The position numbers were made by a program, and so were the translations under genes. Positions 1 to 8,958 of a stretch of 64,000 nt of DNA are shown piece by piece. This DNA comes from Flavobacterium sp. M31R6 (GTDB lineage Bacteria; Bacteroidota; Bacteroidia; Flavobacteriales; Flavobacteriaceae), in assembly GCF_013284035.1 (NCBI RefSeq), contig NZ_CP054141.1:1922001-1986000 (forward strand), read 5' to 3'. How positions within the stretch are numbered: the stretch's first letter is position 1; each line of letters opens with the position of its first letter. The notes under the pieces were generated by a model. It had not been told where the DNA came from. It worked only from the letters and a program-made list of their open reading frames with translations, and made no database searches.

Positions 1-540
1 GAGCTGCTGTGGCTTTTTGCCAAAGAAATTGTAAAGCATATCTGCGGGGTTGAATATGGAACCCAATACTTTTCCGAATGCCTCGGGTGCGTATTGTCCT
101 GCTTCGTAACCTTGACCTAAGCCAGAGATACTATAGCGATAATCTTCTTTTATTGGGATTAATTTGGAATCAATTTCAAGATAACCAGTTAGGTAATATG
201 GGCTTATCACAACTTCGTGTAGCGGAATTGCTTTTTGGGTAAGTTGGATGGTAGTTTTTTTGTTTTTGACCCAGTCATTGGTAACGCGGACACGTAATGA
301 TTCGTAACCAAGAAGAGTTATGTGAAGGGTGTCACTTTGGGTAACAGCCAATTCAAAATAACCTTTGTTGTCTGTAGTGGTTCCTGTAACCTGATTGATG
401 TTGATGATGTTTACACCAGCTAATGGGGTACCGGTGTTGTCGCTGATAATGGTACCAGAGATTTTTGTGGGGGCTTCAGTGATTTGGGCAACTGAACTTA
501 TGGAGGTAACTAAAAATAAAAAAAGTACAAAATATTTCAT
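1..540 (-). CDS. Secreted carboxypeptidase-regulatory-domain protein, 3' end cut by window
   Basis: The frame is open from the ATG at 540 down to base 1, giving 180 codons without a stop, so the gene runs off the window edge. Residues 1-19 form a signal peptide ending in SVAQ. Residues 25-90 match a carboxypeptidase-regulatory-like (CarboxypepD_reg-like) beta-sandwich, with GTIISDNTGTPLAGVNI near its start and LLGYESLRV near its end. This domain is common at the N-terminus of Bacteroidota outer-membrane and secreted proteins. The remainder (about 95-180) is not recognised. The full protein could be a TonB-linked barrel or a domain-only envelope protein; the missing C-terminus decides that. 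Confidence 0.8.
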   Translation of the reverse strand, partial: MKYFVLFLFLVTSISSVAQITEAPTKISGTIISDNTGTPLAGVNIININQVTGTTTDNKGYFELAVTQSDTLHITLLGYESLRVRVTNDWVKNKKTTIQLTQKAIPLHEVVISPYYLTGYLEIDSKLIPIKEDYRYSISGLGQGYEAGQYAPEAFGKVLGSIFNPADMLYNFFGKKPQQL

Positions 541-696
541 AAACTGGTTTAAAAGTTTAAAAGTAGTAAAACGGTATTAAATATTTTGTTGTTCCATTAT
601 AATTATAAGAAAATTAACAAAGTGACAATATTGTTGAGCTAAATCAGTCTGTTTTGGTTGATGAGTTTTTGCCTACTGATGATGTATTATAAAAAA

Positions 697-722
697 AAAT
701 CTCCCGAATGTTCGGGAGATTT
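697..722 (-). terminator. Rho-independent terminator of the DEAD-box helicase gene
   Basis: A GC-rich hairpin has arms ATCTCCCGAA and TTCGGGAGAT. On the minus strand it is followed by a run of T (the A-run at 691-699). It lies 22 bases after the helicase stop. Confidence 0.85.
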
Positions 723-743
723 ATATTTGAATTGCTAATTGTA

Positions 744-2675
744 TTAGTCTCTTCTTGGTCTTCTTGGTCTTGAAGAATCACCAAAGCTTTCAGAACGTCT
801 TGGTGCTCTTTCTGATGAACCTTCTCTCGAAGCTCTGTCAGATGAAAAACCACCTTCTCTTCTTGGAGCAGCTGAACTTCTTTCAGATCTGAAACCACCT
901 TCTTTAGGAGCAGAACCTCTGTCGCTTCTAAATCCGCCTGACCCTTCTCTTCTTGGAGCAAAACTTCCTTCTCTTCTTGGGGCAGAACTTCTTCCGGCAC
1001 CAAATCCGCCACCAGAACTTCTTCCGTTGTGGTCGCGTCTTCCACCGCCGTCATTTTTAGAGATTTCAACATTGATACGACGTCCTTCTAATTGTACGTT
1101 GTTCAATATTTCCATTACTTTATCTGTGTGCTCTGGATCTGTGTTGAAGAAAGAGAAACCTTCTTTTACATCTACTTTGAATACATCGTCACGACCTAAG
1201 TCTAATGTTTCTTTCAAGTAGTCTTTTAATGACATCCAATCGAAATTGTCTCTAGAACCGATGTTTACAAAGTATCTTGTAGCACCACCGTTGTTGTTTT
1301 CTCTCGGAGCTCCGTCTCTATCGTCACGCTCACGTCTTTCTGAACCTGAAGATTGATTAGAGATATCTCTGTTTTTCTTGTAGTAATTGATAAAACGATT
1401 AAATTCTACCGATACCATTTTCTTGATTAATTCTTCTTTTGATAAATCTTCAAGTACATTATTGATAGCAGGAAGATAGTTGTCAATTTCGTGATCAACT
1501 TCAGTGTCCTTAATCTTAGTTGCTAAGTGTAATAATTGGATTTCGCAGATTTCAATTCCAGAAGGGATTGTTTTTTCTTCGAATTTTTGTTTGATGATTC
1601 TTTCGATAGAAGAAATTTTACGCAATTCGCTTTTTGTAACGATTACGATAGAAGTTCCTAATTTACCAGCACGACCAGTACGGCCTGAACGGTGATTGTA
1701 AGTTTCGATTTCGTCAGGAAGTTGGTAATTTACTACGTGAGTAATATTATCAACGTCAATTCCACGTGCTGCAACGTCAGTAGCCACAAGCATTTGGATT
1801 TGTCTTCCTCTAAAAGATTTCATTACACCATCACGTTGCGCTTGAGATAAATCTCCGTGCAATGCAGCAGCGCTGTATCCGTCTTCGATTAATTTCTCTG
1901 CAACCGCTTGTGTGTCACGTTTAGTTCTACAGAAAACTACAGAAAAAATGTCTGGATTAGCATCAGCTAAACGTTTCAAAGCTTCGTAACGGTCACGAGC
2001 ATTTACTAAGTAAAATTCGTGTGATACGGTAGCTGAACCAGAGTTTTTAGTACCTACTGTAATTTCAATAGGGTCAGTCATGAATTGTTTTCCAATTCTG
2101 GCCACTTCAGCAGGCATAGTTGCAGAAAACAACCATGTGCTTTTTTCGTCAGGCGTAGTAGAAAGGATGTTTACGATATCTTCGTAGAAACCCATGTTCA
2201 ACATTTCGTCTGCTTCGTCAAGAATACAATAGTTAATTTGAGAGATGTTTACCAATCCTCTGTTAATCATATCTTGCATTCTACCCGGAGTCGCTACTAT
2301 AATTTGTGCGCCTCTTTTAATGTCTCTCGCTTGTTCTGTAATGCTAGCCCCACCGTAAACTGCTACCACATTAATACCTTTTTCGTATTTAGAGTAGTTT
2401 TTAAGTTCGTTGGTAATCTGCAAACACAATTCACGTGTTGGAGATAAAATCAATGCTTGCGTATTTCTGTTGTCGGCATCAATTTTCTGAATAACTGGAA
2501 AACCAAATGCTGCCGTTTTCCCTGTCCCTGTCTGAGCCAACGCAACTAAATCTGTGTCTTTTTCCAATAATAGGGGAATCGCTTTCTCCTGTACTTCGGT
2601 CGGATTCTCAAATCCTAGATCTAAAATCGCCTTCAGTAACGATTCACTCAATCCTAATTGTTCAAATTTATTCAT
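744..2675 (-). CDS. ATP-dependent RNA helicase, DEAD-box, with DbpA-type RNA-binding domain
   Basis: This is a cold-shock/ribosome-assembly type DEAD-box helicase (DeaD/CsdA/DbpA group). Visible motifs are the Q motif (ENPTEVQEKAIP), Walker A AQTGTGKT near residue 46, PTREL, TPGR, DEAD, SAT, ATDVAARGID and HRSGRTGRAG. A DbpA-like RNA-binding domain covers about 465-545. The tail after about 550 is a low-complexity R/G/S region built on PRREG-like repeats, probably unstructured and RNA-binding. I place the start at the ATG at 2675 rather than the in-frame TTG at 2699. That TTG lies inside a TAATTTTG promoter box (2697-2704), so transcription should begin after it. A terminator follows. Confidence 0.92.
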   Translation of the reverse strand: MNKFEQLGLSESLLKAILDLGFENPTEVQEKAIPLLLEKDTDLVALAQTGTGKTAAFGFPVIQKIDADNRNTQALILSPTRELCLQITNELKNYSKYEKGINVVAVYGGASITEQARDIKRGAQIIVATPGRMQDMINRGLVNISQINYCILDEADEMLNMGFYEDIVNILSTTPDEKSTWLFSATMPAEVARIGKQFMTDPIEITVGTKNSGSATVSHEFYLVNARDRYEALKRLADANPDIFSVVFCRTKRDTQAVAEKLIEDGYSAAALHGDLSQAQRDGVMKSFRGRQIQMLVATDVAARGIDVDNITHVVNYQLPDEIETYNHRSGRTGRAGKLGTSIVIVTKSELRKISSIERIIKQKFEEKTIPSGIEICEIQLLHLATKIKDTEVDHEIDNYLPAINNVLEDLSKEELIKKMVSVEFNRFINYYKKNRDISNQSSGSERRERDDRDGAPRENNNGGATRYFVNIGSRDNFDWMSLKDYLKETLDLGRDDVFKVDVKEGFSFFNTDPEHTDKVMEILNNVQLEGRRINVEISKNDGGGRRDHNGRSSGGGFGAGRSSAPRREGSFAPRREGSGGFRSDRGSAPKEGGFRSERSSAAPRREGGFSSDRASREGSSERAPRRSESFGDSSRPRRPRRD

Positions 2676-2696
2676 ATGTATTTTTAAAATAGGGTG

Positions 2697-2704
2697 CAAA
2701 ATTA
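2697..2704 (-). promoter_or_regulatory. -7 box (TAATTTTG) of helicase gene
   Basis: Exact match to the Bacteroidota consensus TAnnTTTG, 22 bases before the ATG at 2675. No TTG is seen at the usual upstream spacing. Confidence 0.5.
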
Positions 2705-3024
2705 CTGTTTATAATCCATAAAAACTAATGCTATTTTAAGAATTAGGTTTTTATTAGCTTTTGATAATCAGATTATTATACTTTTTAAATTACTTTTTGG
2801 ATTTTAAAATAGATTTTTCACTGTGAAATTATGTCACGATTCAATAGTTTTTGTTAAAAAAAGAACTTAAAAACTGTTTTTAAGTTGTATAGAATTTAAA
2901 AGCAAAATAAATTTTGGACGTTGGAAATGTTTTTTCCTCGTTTTTTGAAGAGTTTCCTCGTTTTTTTATCATTTATTTAAGAATGATATTTTCAAATTGC
3001 TCCGAAGTTTCAATATTGATTTAT

Positions 3025-3032
3025 TAATTTTG
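3025..3032 (+). promoter_or_regulatory. -7 box (TAATTTTG) of DUF4834 gene
   Basis: Exact TAnnTTTG match 18 bases before the ATG at 3050. The nearest suitable TTG (2997-2999) is 25 bases away, slightly longer than usual. Confidence 0.5.
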
Positions 3033-3049
3033 CCAAAAATTATTTGATT

Positions 3050-3331
3050 ATGCAAACAGCCTCTTTTTCGGGTTTTATAGAAATGGTATTCTATATGATA
3101 GCTTTCTATTATATTTTTAAATTTTTGGCCAAGTTATTTTTACCTATAGTAGTAAAAAAGGTAGTGGAAAAAGCTGGACAAAATTTTCAAGAACAGCAAC
3201 AGCGCGCCCAACAAACAACTTGGAAGAAAACAACCAATAATGATGAAATTATAATCGATACTGCCAATAGTAAAAATCCTCGTGAAACTAAAAAAGTTGG
3301 GGATTATGTCGATTATGAAGAGATTGATTAG
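3050..3331 (+). CDS. DUF4834 family small membrane protein
   Basis: A 93-residue protein with one hydrophobic segment at about 8-33 (FYMIAFYYIFKFLAKLFLPI), followed by a basic and glutamine-rich cytoplasmic part and an acidic end (DYVDYEEID). The pattern fits DUF4834, a small family of unknown role in Flavobacteria that often lies upstream of a YfhO gene, as here. The ATG at 3050 is preferred to the in-frame TTG at 3044 because it is the stronger codon and begins just before the membrane segment. Function is unknown. Confidence 0.8.
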   Translation: MQTASFSGFIEMVFYMIAFYYIFKFLAKLFLPIVVKKVVEKAGQNFQEQQQRAQQTTWKKTTNNDEIIIDTANSKNPRETKKVGDYVDYEEID

Positions 3332-3345
3332 TGATTTTTGATTTT

Positions 3346-3520
3346 CGATTAACGATTTTTGATTTTAGATGTGTTGAACCTCCTAAAGAATGCATTTAGT
3401 TATTATTGAGTAATCTAAAATCATTGATCATTTATCCTTAATATTGTTAATCTAAAATCTCTCTCGAAAATTCGAAACTAAAATCAGAAATCAAAAATCG
3501 TTAGTCCTCAATCTAAAATC
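3346..3520 (+). repeat. Degenerate intergenic word repeats between DUF4834 and YfhO genes
   Basis: The 200-base gap is built from short related words. AATCTAAAATC occurs at 3412-3422, 3449-3459 and 3510-3520. A 13-base inverted pair, AACGATTTTTGAT (3351-3363) and its complement (3490-3502), encloses the region. The same 11-mer recurs at 20832-20842 and 20853-20863. Confidence 0.6.
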
Positions 3521-3532
3521 TATTTCTATATA

Positions 3533-5947
3533 ATGAAGCAACTTCAAAAGTTCTTTCCGCACGCATTAGCCATACTTGGTTTTGTTATCGTTTCTACACT
3601 TTATTTCTTCCCTGTTTTGCAGGGAAAACAAATTTTTCAATCGGATATTGCTCAATACACGGGGATGGCCAAAGAACAAAACGATTTTAGGGCCACACAT
3701 CATGAAGAACCATATTGGACAAATTCTGCATTCGGAGGAATGCCGACTTATCAATTAGGAGCCAAATATCCTCATGATTATGTTGGTGCTATCGATGACG
3801 TATTGCGTTTTTTACCAAGACCCGCGGATTATCTATTCTTATATTTTCTTAGTTTTTACGTTTTGATGTTGGTACTAAAAGCAGATCCGCTTAAAGCCTT
3901 TTTTGGTGCCTTGGCTTTTGGTTTTTCCACGTATTTGATTATTATTCTCGGCGTGGGGCACAATGCCAAAGCACATGCAATTGCGTATATGCCAATGGTT
4001 GTGGCCGGTTTTGTAATGGTTTTTCAACGGAAATATATTTTGGGAGGGTTGCTTACGATGTTTGCTGTGGCATTGGAAATTAATGCCAATCACTTTCAAA
4101 TGACCTATTATTTATTGATATTGTTGTTGATTCTTTCAGGGTATTTTATTTATGAGGGAATCAAATCTAAAGAATATAAGTCTTTATTATATTCACTAGG
4201 AACACTTATTGGTGCGGGGATTATTGCTATTGGTGCCAATGCAACTAATTTATTGGCAACCGTTGAGTATGCAAACTTTAGTATTCGCGGAAAAAGTGAT
4301 TTAAGCTTCAATCCAGATGGTTCTAAAAGTACTTCTGATGGTGCAATGACTCGTGATTATATTACGGAATATAGCTATGGTATTGCCGAAAGTTTTAATT
4401 TAATCGCCCCTCGATTGTTTGGAGGTTCCAATAATGAAAAAGTAGGTACAGACAGTAGTATGTTTGAGTTTATGATTTCACAAGGAGTGCCAGAAGGACA
4501 GGCTACCGATTTTGTAACCGCTATGCCAACCTACTGGGGCGATCAGCCAATTGTATCTGCTCCGGCGTATATAGGTGCAGTGGTTTTCTTTTTGGGAATC
4601 TTGGCTTTGTTTATTGATGAACGAAAAATTAAATATGTATTCCTTGGCGGAGCTTTTTTTACCTTAATTCTTTCTTGGGGGAAAAACTTTCCGGCATTGA
4701 CGGATTTTTGTATCGACCATATTCCTATGTATAATAAGTTTAGAGCGGTATCGTCTATTCAGGTCATTTTGGAATTGTGTTTTCCTGTTTTGGCTATTAT
4801 GGGCTTGCAATCTTTTTTTAAAGTGGAAAAAGAAAAGCAATTAAAACCATTATTACAATCGGGAGCTATTTGTTTAGGACTTATTATAGTTTTGTTTTTG
4901 TGCAAAAGTTTATTCAGCTTTACGGGAGCCAGCGATAGTTATTTAATAGAAAGTTACGGGCCAAGTTTTGTAGATGCTCTTAAAGCAGATCGTAAATCAT
5001 TATATAGTGCCGACTTATTGCGTTCTGGATTTTTCATTCTGATAGCTGCAGGTACGTTATGGTTGTTTGTAAAAAATAGAATTGCCGCAAAAACTGCCAT
5101 TATTTTGGTTGGTTTATTTATGGTATCCGACTTATTTTTTGTCGATAAAAATTATGTATCCAACAAAGATTTTATAAATGCCAGAGAAGTTGAAGTTCCT
5201 TTTCAGGAAACACCAACAGATACCGAAATCTTAAAAGACCCAACAAATTACCGTGTATTTGATATCCAGGGATTGATGCAGGGAAGAACATCTTATTTTC
5301 ACAAAGCAATTGGTGGATATAGTGCTGTAAGACCTAAAAGAATGCAACAATTGTTTGATTATCAAATTGCCAAAAATAATTTGGAAATACTCAATATGTT
5401 GAATGTTAAATATGTAATTCAAACAGATAAAGAAGGTAAGGAACATCCAATTATCAACCCAGACGCCAATGGAAATGCCTGGTTTGTGAATCAAGTAAAT
5501 TTGGTTAAGAATTCAGATGAGGAGATGAAAGCTTTGGATAAATTCAATTCGAAAGAAGTAGCTGTTATTAATGAAAATGAATTTTCGAATATCAAAAATA
5601 AGGCTTTCGCCAAAGACAGTTCGGCGACCATAATTTTGGATTCGTACTTGCCAAATGATTTAAAATATACTTCAAATAATGCCAAAGAAGGTTTAGCCGT
5701 TTTTTCTGAGATGTATTATGAAAAAGGTTGGAAAGCTTTTATCGATGGCAAAGAGACATCAATCATGAGAGCTGATTATACTTTGAGAGCGATAGTGGTT
5801 CCAGGAGGAAAACATACTATAGAATTTAAATTTGAACCCCAAGTGGTGAAAACAGGAAGTGCAATAACACTTGTTAGTTGTATTGGAATGTTATTTCTTT
5901 TGGTTGGTGGATTGTACTTTGAGAAAAAGAAAAATAGTGAAGTGTAG
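3533..5947 (+). CDS. YfhO family polytopic membrane protein
   Basis: An 804-residue integral membrane protein with about a dozen hydrophobic helices, a large extracytoplasmic C-terminal region (about 560-770) and a last helix at about 775-795 before a basic end. The N-terminal part (QSDIAQYTGMAKEQNDF, then NSAFGGMPTYQ) is typical of Bacteroidota YfhO proteins. These are GT-C-like proteins implicated in transferring lipid-linked sugars to surface polymers. The next two genes on the same strand encode a glycosyltransferase and a flippase, which supports a role in envelope glycan assembly. The substrate cannot be read from sequence. Confidence 0.85.
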   Translation: MKQLQKFFPHALAILGFVIVSTLYFFPVLQGKQIFQSDIAQYTGMAKEQNDFRATHHEEPYWTNSAFGGMPTYQLGAKYPHDYVGAIDDVLRFLPRPADYLFLYFLSFYVLMLVLKADPLKAFFGALAFGFSTYLIIILGVGHNAKAHAIAYMPMVVAGFVMVFQRKYILGGLLTMFAVALEINANHFQMTYYLLILLLILSGYFIYEGIKSKEYKSLLYSLGTLIGAGIIAIGANATNLLATVEYANFSIRGKSDLSFNPDGSKSTSDGAMTRDYITEYSYGIAESFNLIAPRLFGGSNNEKVGTDSSMFEFMISQGVPEGQATDFVTAMPTYWGDQPIVSAPAYIGAVVFFLGILALFIDERKIKYVFLGGAFFTLILSWGKNFPALTDFCIDHIPMYNKFRAVSSIQVILELCFPVLAIMGLQSFFKVEKEKQLKPLLQSGAICLGLIIVLFLCKSLFSFTGASDSYLIESYGPSFVDALKADRKSLYSADLLRSGFFILIAAGTLWLFVKNRIAAKTAIILVGLFMVSDLFFVDKNYVSNKDFINAREVEVPFQETPTDTEILKDPTNYRVFDIQGLMQGRTSYFHKAIGGYSAVRPKRMQQLFDYQIAKNNLEILNMLNVKYVIQTDKEGKEHPIINPDANGNAWFVNQVNLVKNSDEEMKALDKFNSKEVAVINENEFSNIKNKAFAKDSSATIILDSYLPNDLKYTSNNAKEGLAVFSEMYYEKGWKAFIDGKETSIMRADYTLRAIVVPGGKHTIEFKFEPQVVKTGSAITLVSCIGMLFLLVGGLYFEKKKNSEV

Positions 5948-5972
5948 AGAAGTATTGTAGATATGCATTGCT

Positions 5973-7304
5973 ATGTATATCTGCTATAATCAACAAAAGA
6001 AAAAATTGAAACCAGAATTAAAAAAAATCCTCATTATAACATATTATTGGCCACCAGCAGGAGGGCCTGGTGTTCAGCGTTGGCTTAAGTTTGTAAAATA
6101 TTTGCCTGATTTTGATATTCAGCCAATTGTTTATATTCCTGAGAATCCAACTTATCCAATAGTTGATACTAATTTAGAAAAAGAAGTTTCGGAGAAAGCG
6201 ATAATTTTAAAGCACAAAATTTTCGAACCATATCAATTGGCAGCTGTTTTTTCTAAGAATAAAACCAAAAAAATTAGTTCGGGTATTATTCCAAATCAGA
6301 AGAAGCAAACTTTTCTTGATAAAACGTTATTGTGGATACGAGGAAACTTGTTTATTCCAGATGCACGGGTTTTTTGGGTAAATCCATCGGTTACTTATTT
6401 GGAAAAATACATTGCGGAAAATAATATAGATACCATAATTACTTCCGGACCTCCACATAGTTTGCATTTGATAGGTTTGGTTTTAAAACAGAAATTGAAA
6501 GTTACTTGGTTTGCTGATTTTCGTGATCCTTGGACAACTATTGGATATCATAAATCATTGCGATTATCCACTAGAGCTGAAAGAAGACACAAAGCACTTG
6601 AATATAGAGTTTTGAATACAGCTGATACCATTATTGTTACCAGTAAAACCACCAAAACCGAATTTGAAGCAATAACCAATAAACCAATTGCAGTTATTAC
6701 CAATGGTTATGATACAGAGTCGATAACAAAAAGTGTTTTGGATTCAAAATTTAGTCTTGCTCATATCGGTTCTTTTCTTTCGGAAAGAAATCCAGCCATA
6801 TTATGGGAATCTTTGGCTGAGTTATTACAGGAAATCCCAGATTTTAAGTCTCATTTGGAACTAAAATTAATCGGGGCTGTCAGTCAGGAAGTATTGGATA
6901 CCATTTCGCAGTTTAATTTGGATTCATATCTGAATAGTCTTGGGTATGTTTCCCATTCTGAAGCAGTGGCCCATCAAAGAAATTCTCAGGTTTTATTACT
7001 TATCGAAATAAATTCAGAAGAAACGAAAAGTATTATTCCTGGCAAACTATTTGAATATATGGTTTCCAATAGACCAATTATTGCTATTGGTCCAAAAGAT
7101 TCTGATTTTGCCGAGATAATAACAGGAACAAATACAGGAGTGTTTTTTGAGTATACTGAAAAGGAAAAATTAAAAAACACGATTGTCTCTTATTATAACC
7201 AGTTTTTGGAGGGGAAATTACAATCTTATGGTGTAGGTTTGCAAAAATATTCCAGAAAGAATTTGACCAAAGATTTGGTACAATTAATTAATTCAAAGAT
7301 TTAA
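5973..7304 (+). CDS. Glycosyltransferase, GT4-like (GT-B fold)
   Basis: About 440 residues. The N-terminal half has the acceptor-side motif ILIITYYWPPAGGPGVQRW and the segment WFADFRDPW, both characteristic of a Bacteroidota GT4-like group. The C-terminal half (about 255-430) has the nucleotide-sugar-binding pattern IIPGKLFEYMVSNRPIIAIG. It probably adds a sugar to a lipid-linked glycan at the cytoplasmic face. The start is uncertain: the ATG at 5973 adds a short atypical stretch, and a TTG at 6006 lies nearer the conserved region. It follows YfhO by 25 bases and precedes a flippase by 48 bases, so the three are probably co-transcribed. Confidence 0.85.
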   Translation: MYICYNQQKKKLKPELKKILIITYYWPPAGGPGVQRWLKFVKYLPDFDIQPIVYIPENPTYPIVDTNLEKEVSEKAIILKHKIFEPYQLAAVFSKNKTKKISSGIIPNQKKQTFLDKTLLWIRGNLFIPDARVFWVNPSVTYLEKYIAENNIDTIITSGPPHSLHLIGLVLKQKLKVTWFADFRDPWTTIGYHKSLRLSTRAERRHKALEYRVLNTADTIIVTSKTTKTEFEAITNKPIAVITNGYDTESITKSVLDSKFSLAHIGSFLSERNPAILWESLAELLQEIPDFKSHLELKLIGAVSQEVLDTISQFNLDSYLNSLGYVSHSEAVAHQRNSQVLLLIEINSEETKSIIPGKLFEYMVSNRPIIAIGPKDSDFAEIITGTNTGVFFEYTEKEKLKNTIVSYYNQFLEGKLQSYGVGLQKYSRKNLTKDLVQLINSKI

Positions 7305-7352
7305 GGTTTTCCAACTTTAAACTTTTAAACCTTAAACTTTAAATTCCAATTA

Positions 7353-8822
7353 ATGGGCATAGTATTAAATCAGTCATTAAAAAATACCATAATTACTTAT
7401 ATTGGTTTTGGAATTGGAGCCATTAATACGTTGTATTTATATCCAATTTTTTTGGGTGCAACTTATTATGCTTTGACTAATTATATTCTTTCGGCTGCCA
7501 ACGTGATTATGCCTTTGTTTGCAATCGGTATGCAAAATACACTGGTGAAATTTTATGCACAATACCAGACAGAGAAGGAACGTTCCCAGTTTTTGTCTTT
7601 CACGGTTTTATTTCCGTTGCTGATGTGTATTCCATTGGCTATTATAGGTTTATTTTTCTTTGATGATATCTTAGCTTTCGTTTCAAAGAAAAATCCAGTT
7701 GTTAAAACATTTATTTTGCTGATTCCATTCACTGGTTTGTGTATGGCTTATTTCGAGATATTTTATGCATGGGCAAGAGTTCATATGCATTCTGTTTTTG
7801 GTAATTTCATAAAGGAAGTGGGCTTGCGTTTGTTTTCATTGATTACTTTAATAGGTGTGTATTATCATTGGATAACTGTAGTGCAGTTTGTTTATGTTAC
7901 TGCGGGTATATATTTAGTAGCATTGATTGTTACCATGTTTTATGCTTTTTACATAAAAAGACCTGTTTTTCAATTTGTTATTCCGGAAAATGTAAAAGAT
8001 ATTTTGGTTTACACTTTTTATATTATTTTGTCGGGTAGTGTTGCCAATTTATTATTGGATGGAGACAAAATAATGTTAAACCAATATATGAAGATTGAAA
8101 ACATCGCTTACTATTCGGTTGCTACATATATAGCTTTGGTTATTTCTGTTCCAAGTCGTGCCATGCATCAGATTGTCTATCCGATTACCGCAAAATTGAT
8201 GCACGAAAATAAACATGATGAATTGAATGCATTGTATAAAAAAACGTCTATCAACTTGCAGATTGTAGGTGGCTTTGTAATGCTTTGTATTTTTGTTAAT
8301 ATCAATCAGTTATATGAATTAGTGCCAAAAGATTACAGTGGCGGAATTACGGTTGTGTTCATGATTGGTTTGTCTAAATATTTTGATTTGATACTGGGGA
8401 ATAATAACGCGATTATTTTTAATTCAAAGTATTATCGAGCCGTATTGTTTTTGGGTGTTGGATTGGTGGTTTTGACAGTCGTATTAAACATGATTTTTAT
8501 TCCATTGTTTGGAATTATAGGTTCCGCATTTGCAACTTTATTATCCATTACTTGTTATAGTTTGGCCAAATTGCTTTTTGTTGTAAAACGAATGCATTTG
8601 TATCCGTTTACTAAACAAACATTGCATTCTATTGGAATAACGTTTGTGGTGTTTTTATTATTTTATTTTTGGAAGTTTCCAATAAATCCAATTATTGCCA
8701 TTGGATTAAAATCCATTTTAGTAACTATCGTCTATGTATTTATCAATTATAAGTTTGTTGTTTCGCCAGAAATAAATCAAACTTTGGATAAAGTTCTTTT
8801 AAAAATCAGGAGGGAGAAATAG
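7353..8822 (+). CDS. Polysaccharide flippase / lipopolysaccharide biosynthesis protein (Wzx/MATE-like)
   Basis: A 489-residue protein with 12-14 hydrophobic helices spread over its whole length, the usual size and layout of Wzx/RfbX-type flippases of the MOP superfamily. The N-terminal helix region (TYIGFGIGAINTLYLYPIFLG) and the conserved amphipathic loop after the sixth helix fit this group. It would move undecaprenyl-linked oligosaccharides across the inner membrane. It follows the GT4 gene after a short spacer of ACTTTAAA-like words. Its linkage to YfhO and the transferase suggests one glycan pathway. Confidence 0.85.
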   Translation: MGIVLNQSLKNTIITYIGFGIGAINTLYLYPIFLGATYYALTNYILSAANVIMPLFAIGMQNTLVKFYAQYQTEKERSQFLSFTVLFPLLMCIPLAIIGLFFFDDILAFVSKKNPVVKTFILLIPFTGLCMAYFEIFYAWARVHMHSVFGNFIKEVGLRLFSLITLIGVYYHWITVVQFVYVTAGIYLVALIVTMFYAFYIKRPVFQFVIPENVKDILVYTFYIILSGSVANLLLDGDKIMLNQYMKIENIAYYSVATYIALVISVPSRAMHQIVYPITAKLMHENKHDELNALYKKTSINLQIVGGFVMLCIFVNINQLYELVPKDYSGGITVVFMIGLSKYFDLILGNNNAIIFNSKYYRAVLFLGVGLVVLTVVLNMIFIPLFGIIGSAFATLLSITCYSLAKLLFVVKRMHLYPFTKQTLHSIGITFVVFLLFYFWKFPINPIIAIGLKSILVTIVYVFINYKFVVSPEINQTLDKVLLKIRREK

Positions 8823-8874
8823 TTTTAATTGGAGATTTAGTACATAAGTTTCTCTGTTTGATATATTTAAAATT

Positions 8875-8900
8875 TTGTCGCTTAGTTTTTTTTATATTTG
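8875..8900 (+). promoter_or_regulatory. Predicted promoter of the MscS-family gene
   Basis: TTG at 8875-8877 and TATATTTG at 8893-8900, with a 15-base spacer (a little short), about 60 bases upstream of the start codon. Confidence 0.45.
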
Positions 8901-8958
8901 TAAGTATAGTTTCTAATGTTAGATACTTTTTTATGAATTAATGGAAAACTTTTAGACG

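Larger units (their letters stand above)
2676..3049. other. Divergent intergenic region with two promoter boxes
   Basis: This 374-base AT-rich gap lies between the divergent helicase and DUF4834 genes. It holds a TAATTTTG box on each strand (2697-2704 minus, 3025-3032 plus). It also holds a 14-base direct repeat, TTTCCTCGTTTTTT, at 2933-2946 and 2953-2966. No open frame or RNA gene was recognised. Confidence 0.6.

Noticed and set aside
770..1000. Possible CRISPR-like array of short repeats
   Set aside because: The repeats are in-frame codon repeats of an R/G/S-rich tail, irregular in spacing, with no spacers or cas genes.
644..1072. A 142-codon minus-strand frame overlapping the helicase tail
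   Set aside because: It is an alternative frame of the repeat-rich helicase end, very low complexity (E, V, L, Q), running across the helicase terminator.
2085..2447. A 120-codon plus-strand frame opposite the first helicase
   Set aside because: Lies fully antisense to conserved helicase motifs and has no recognisable protein features.
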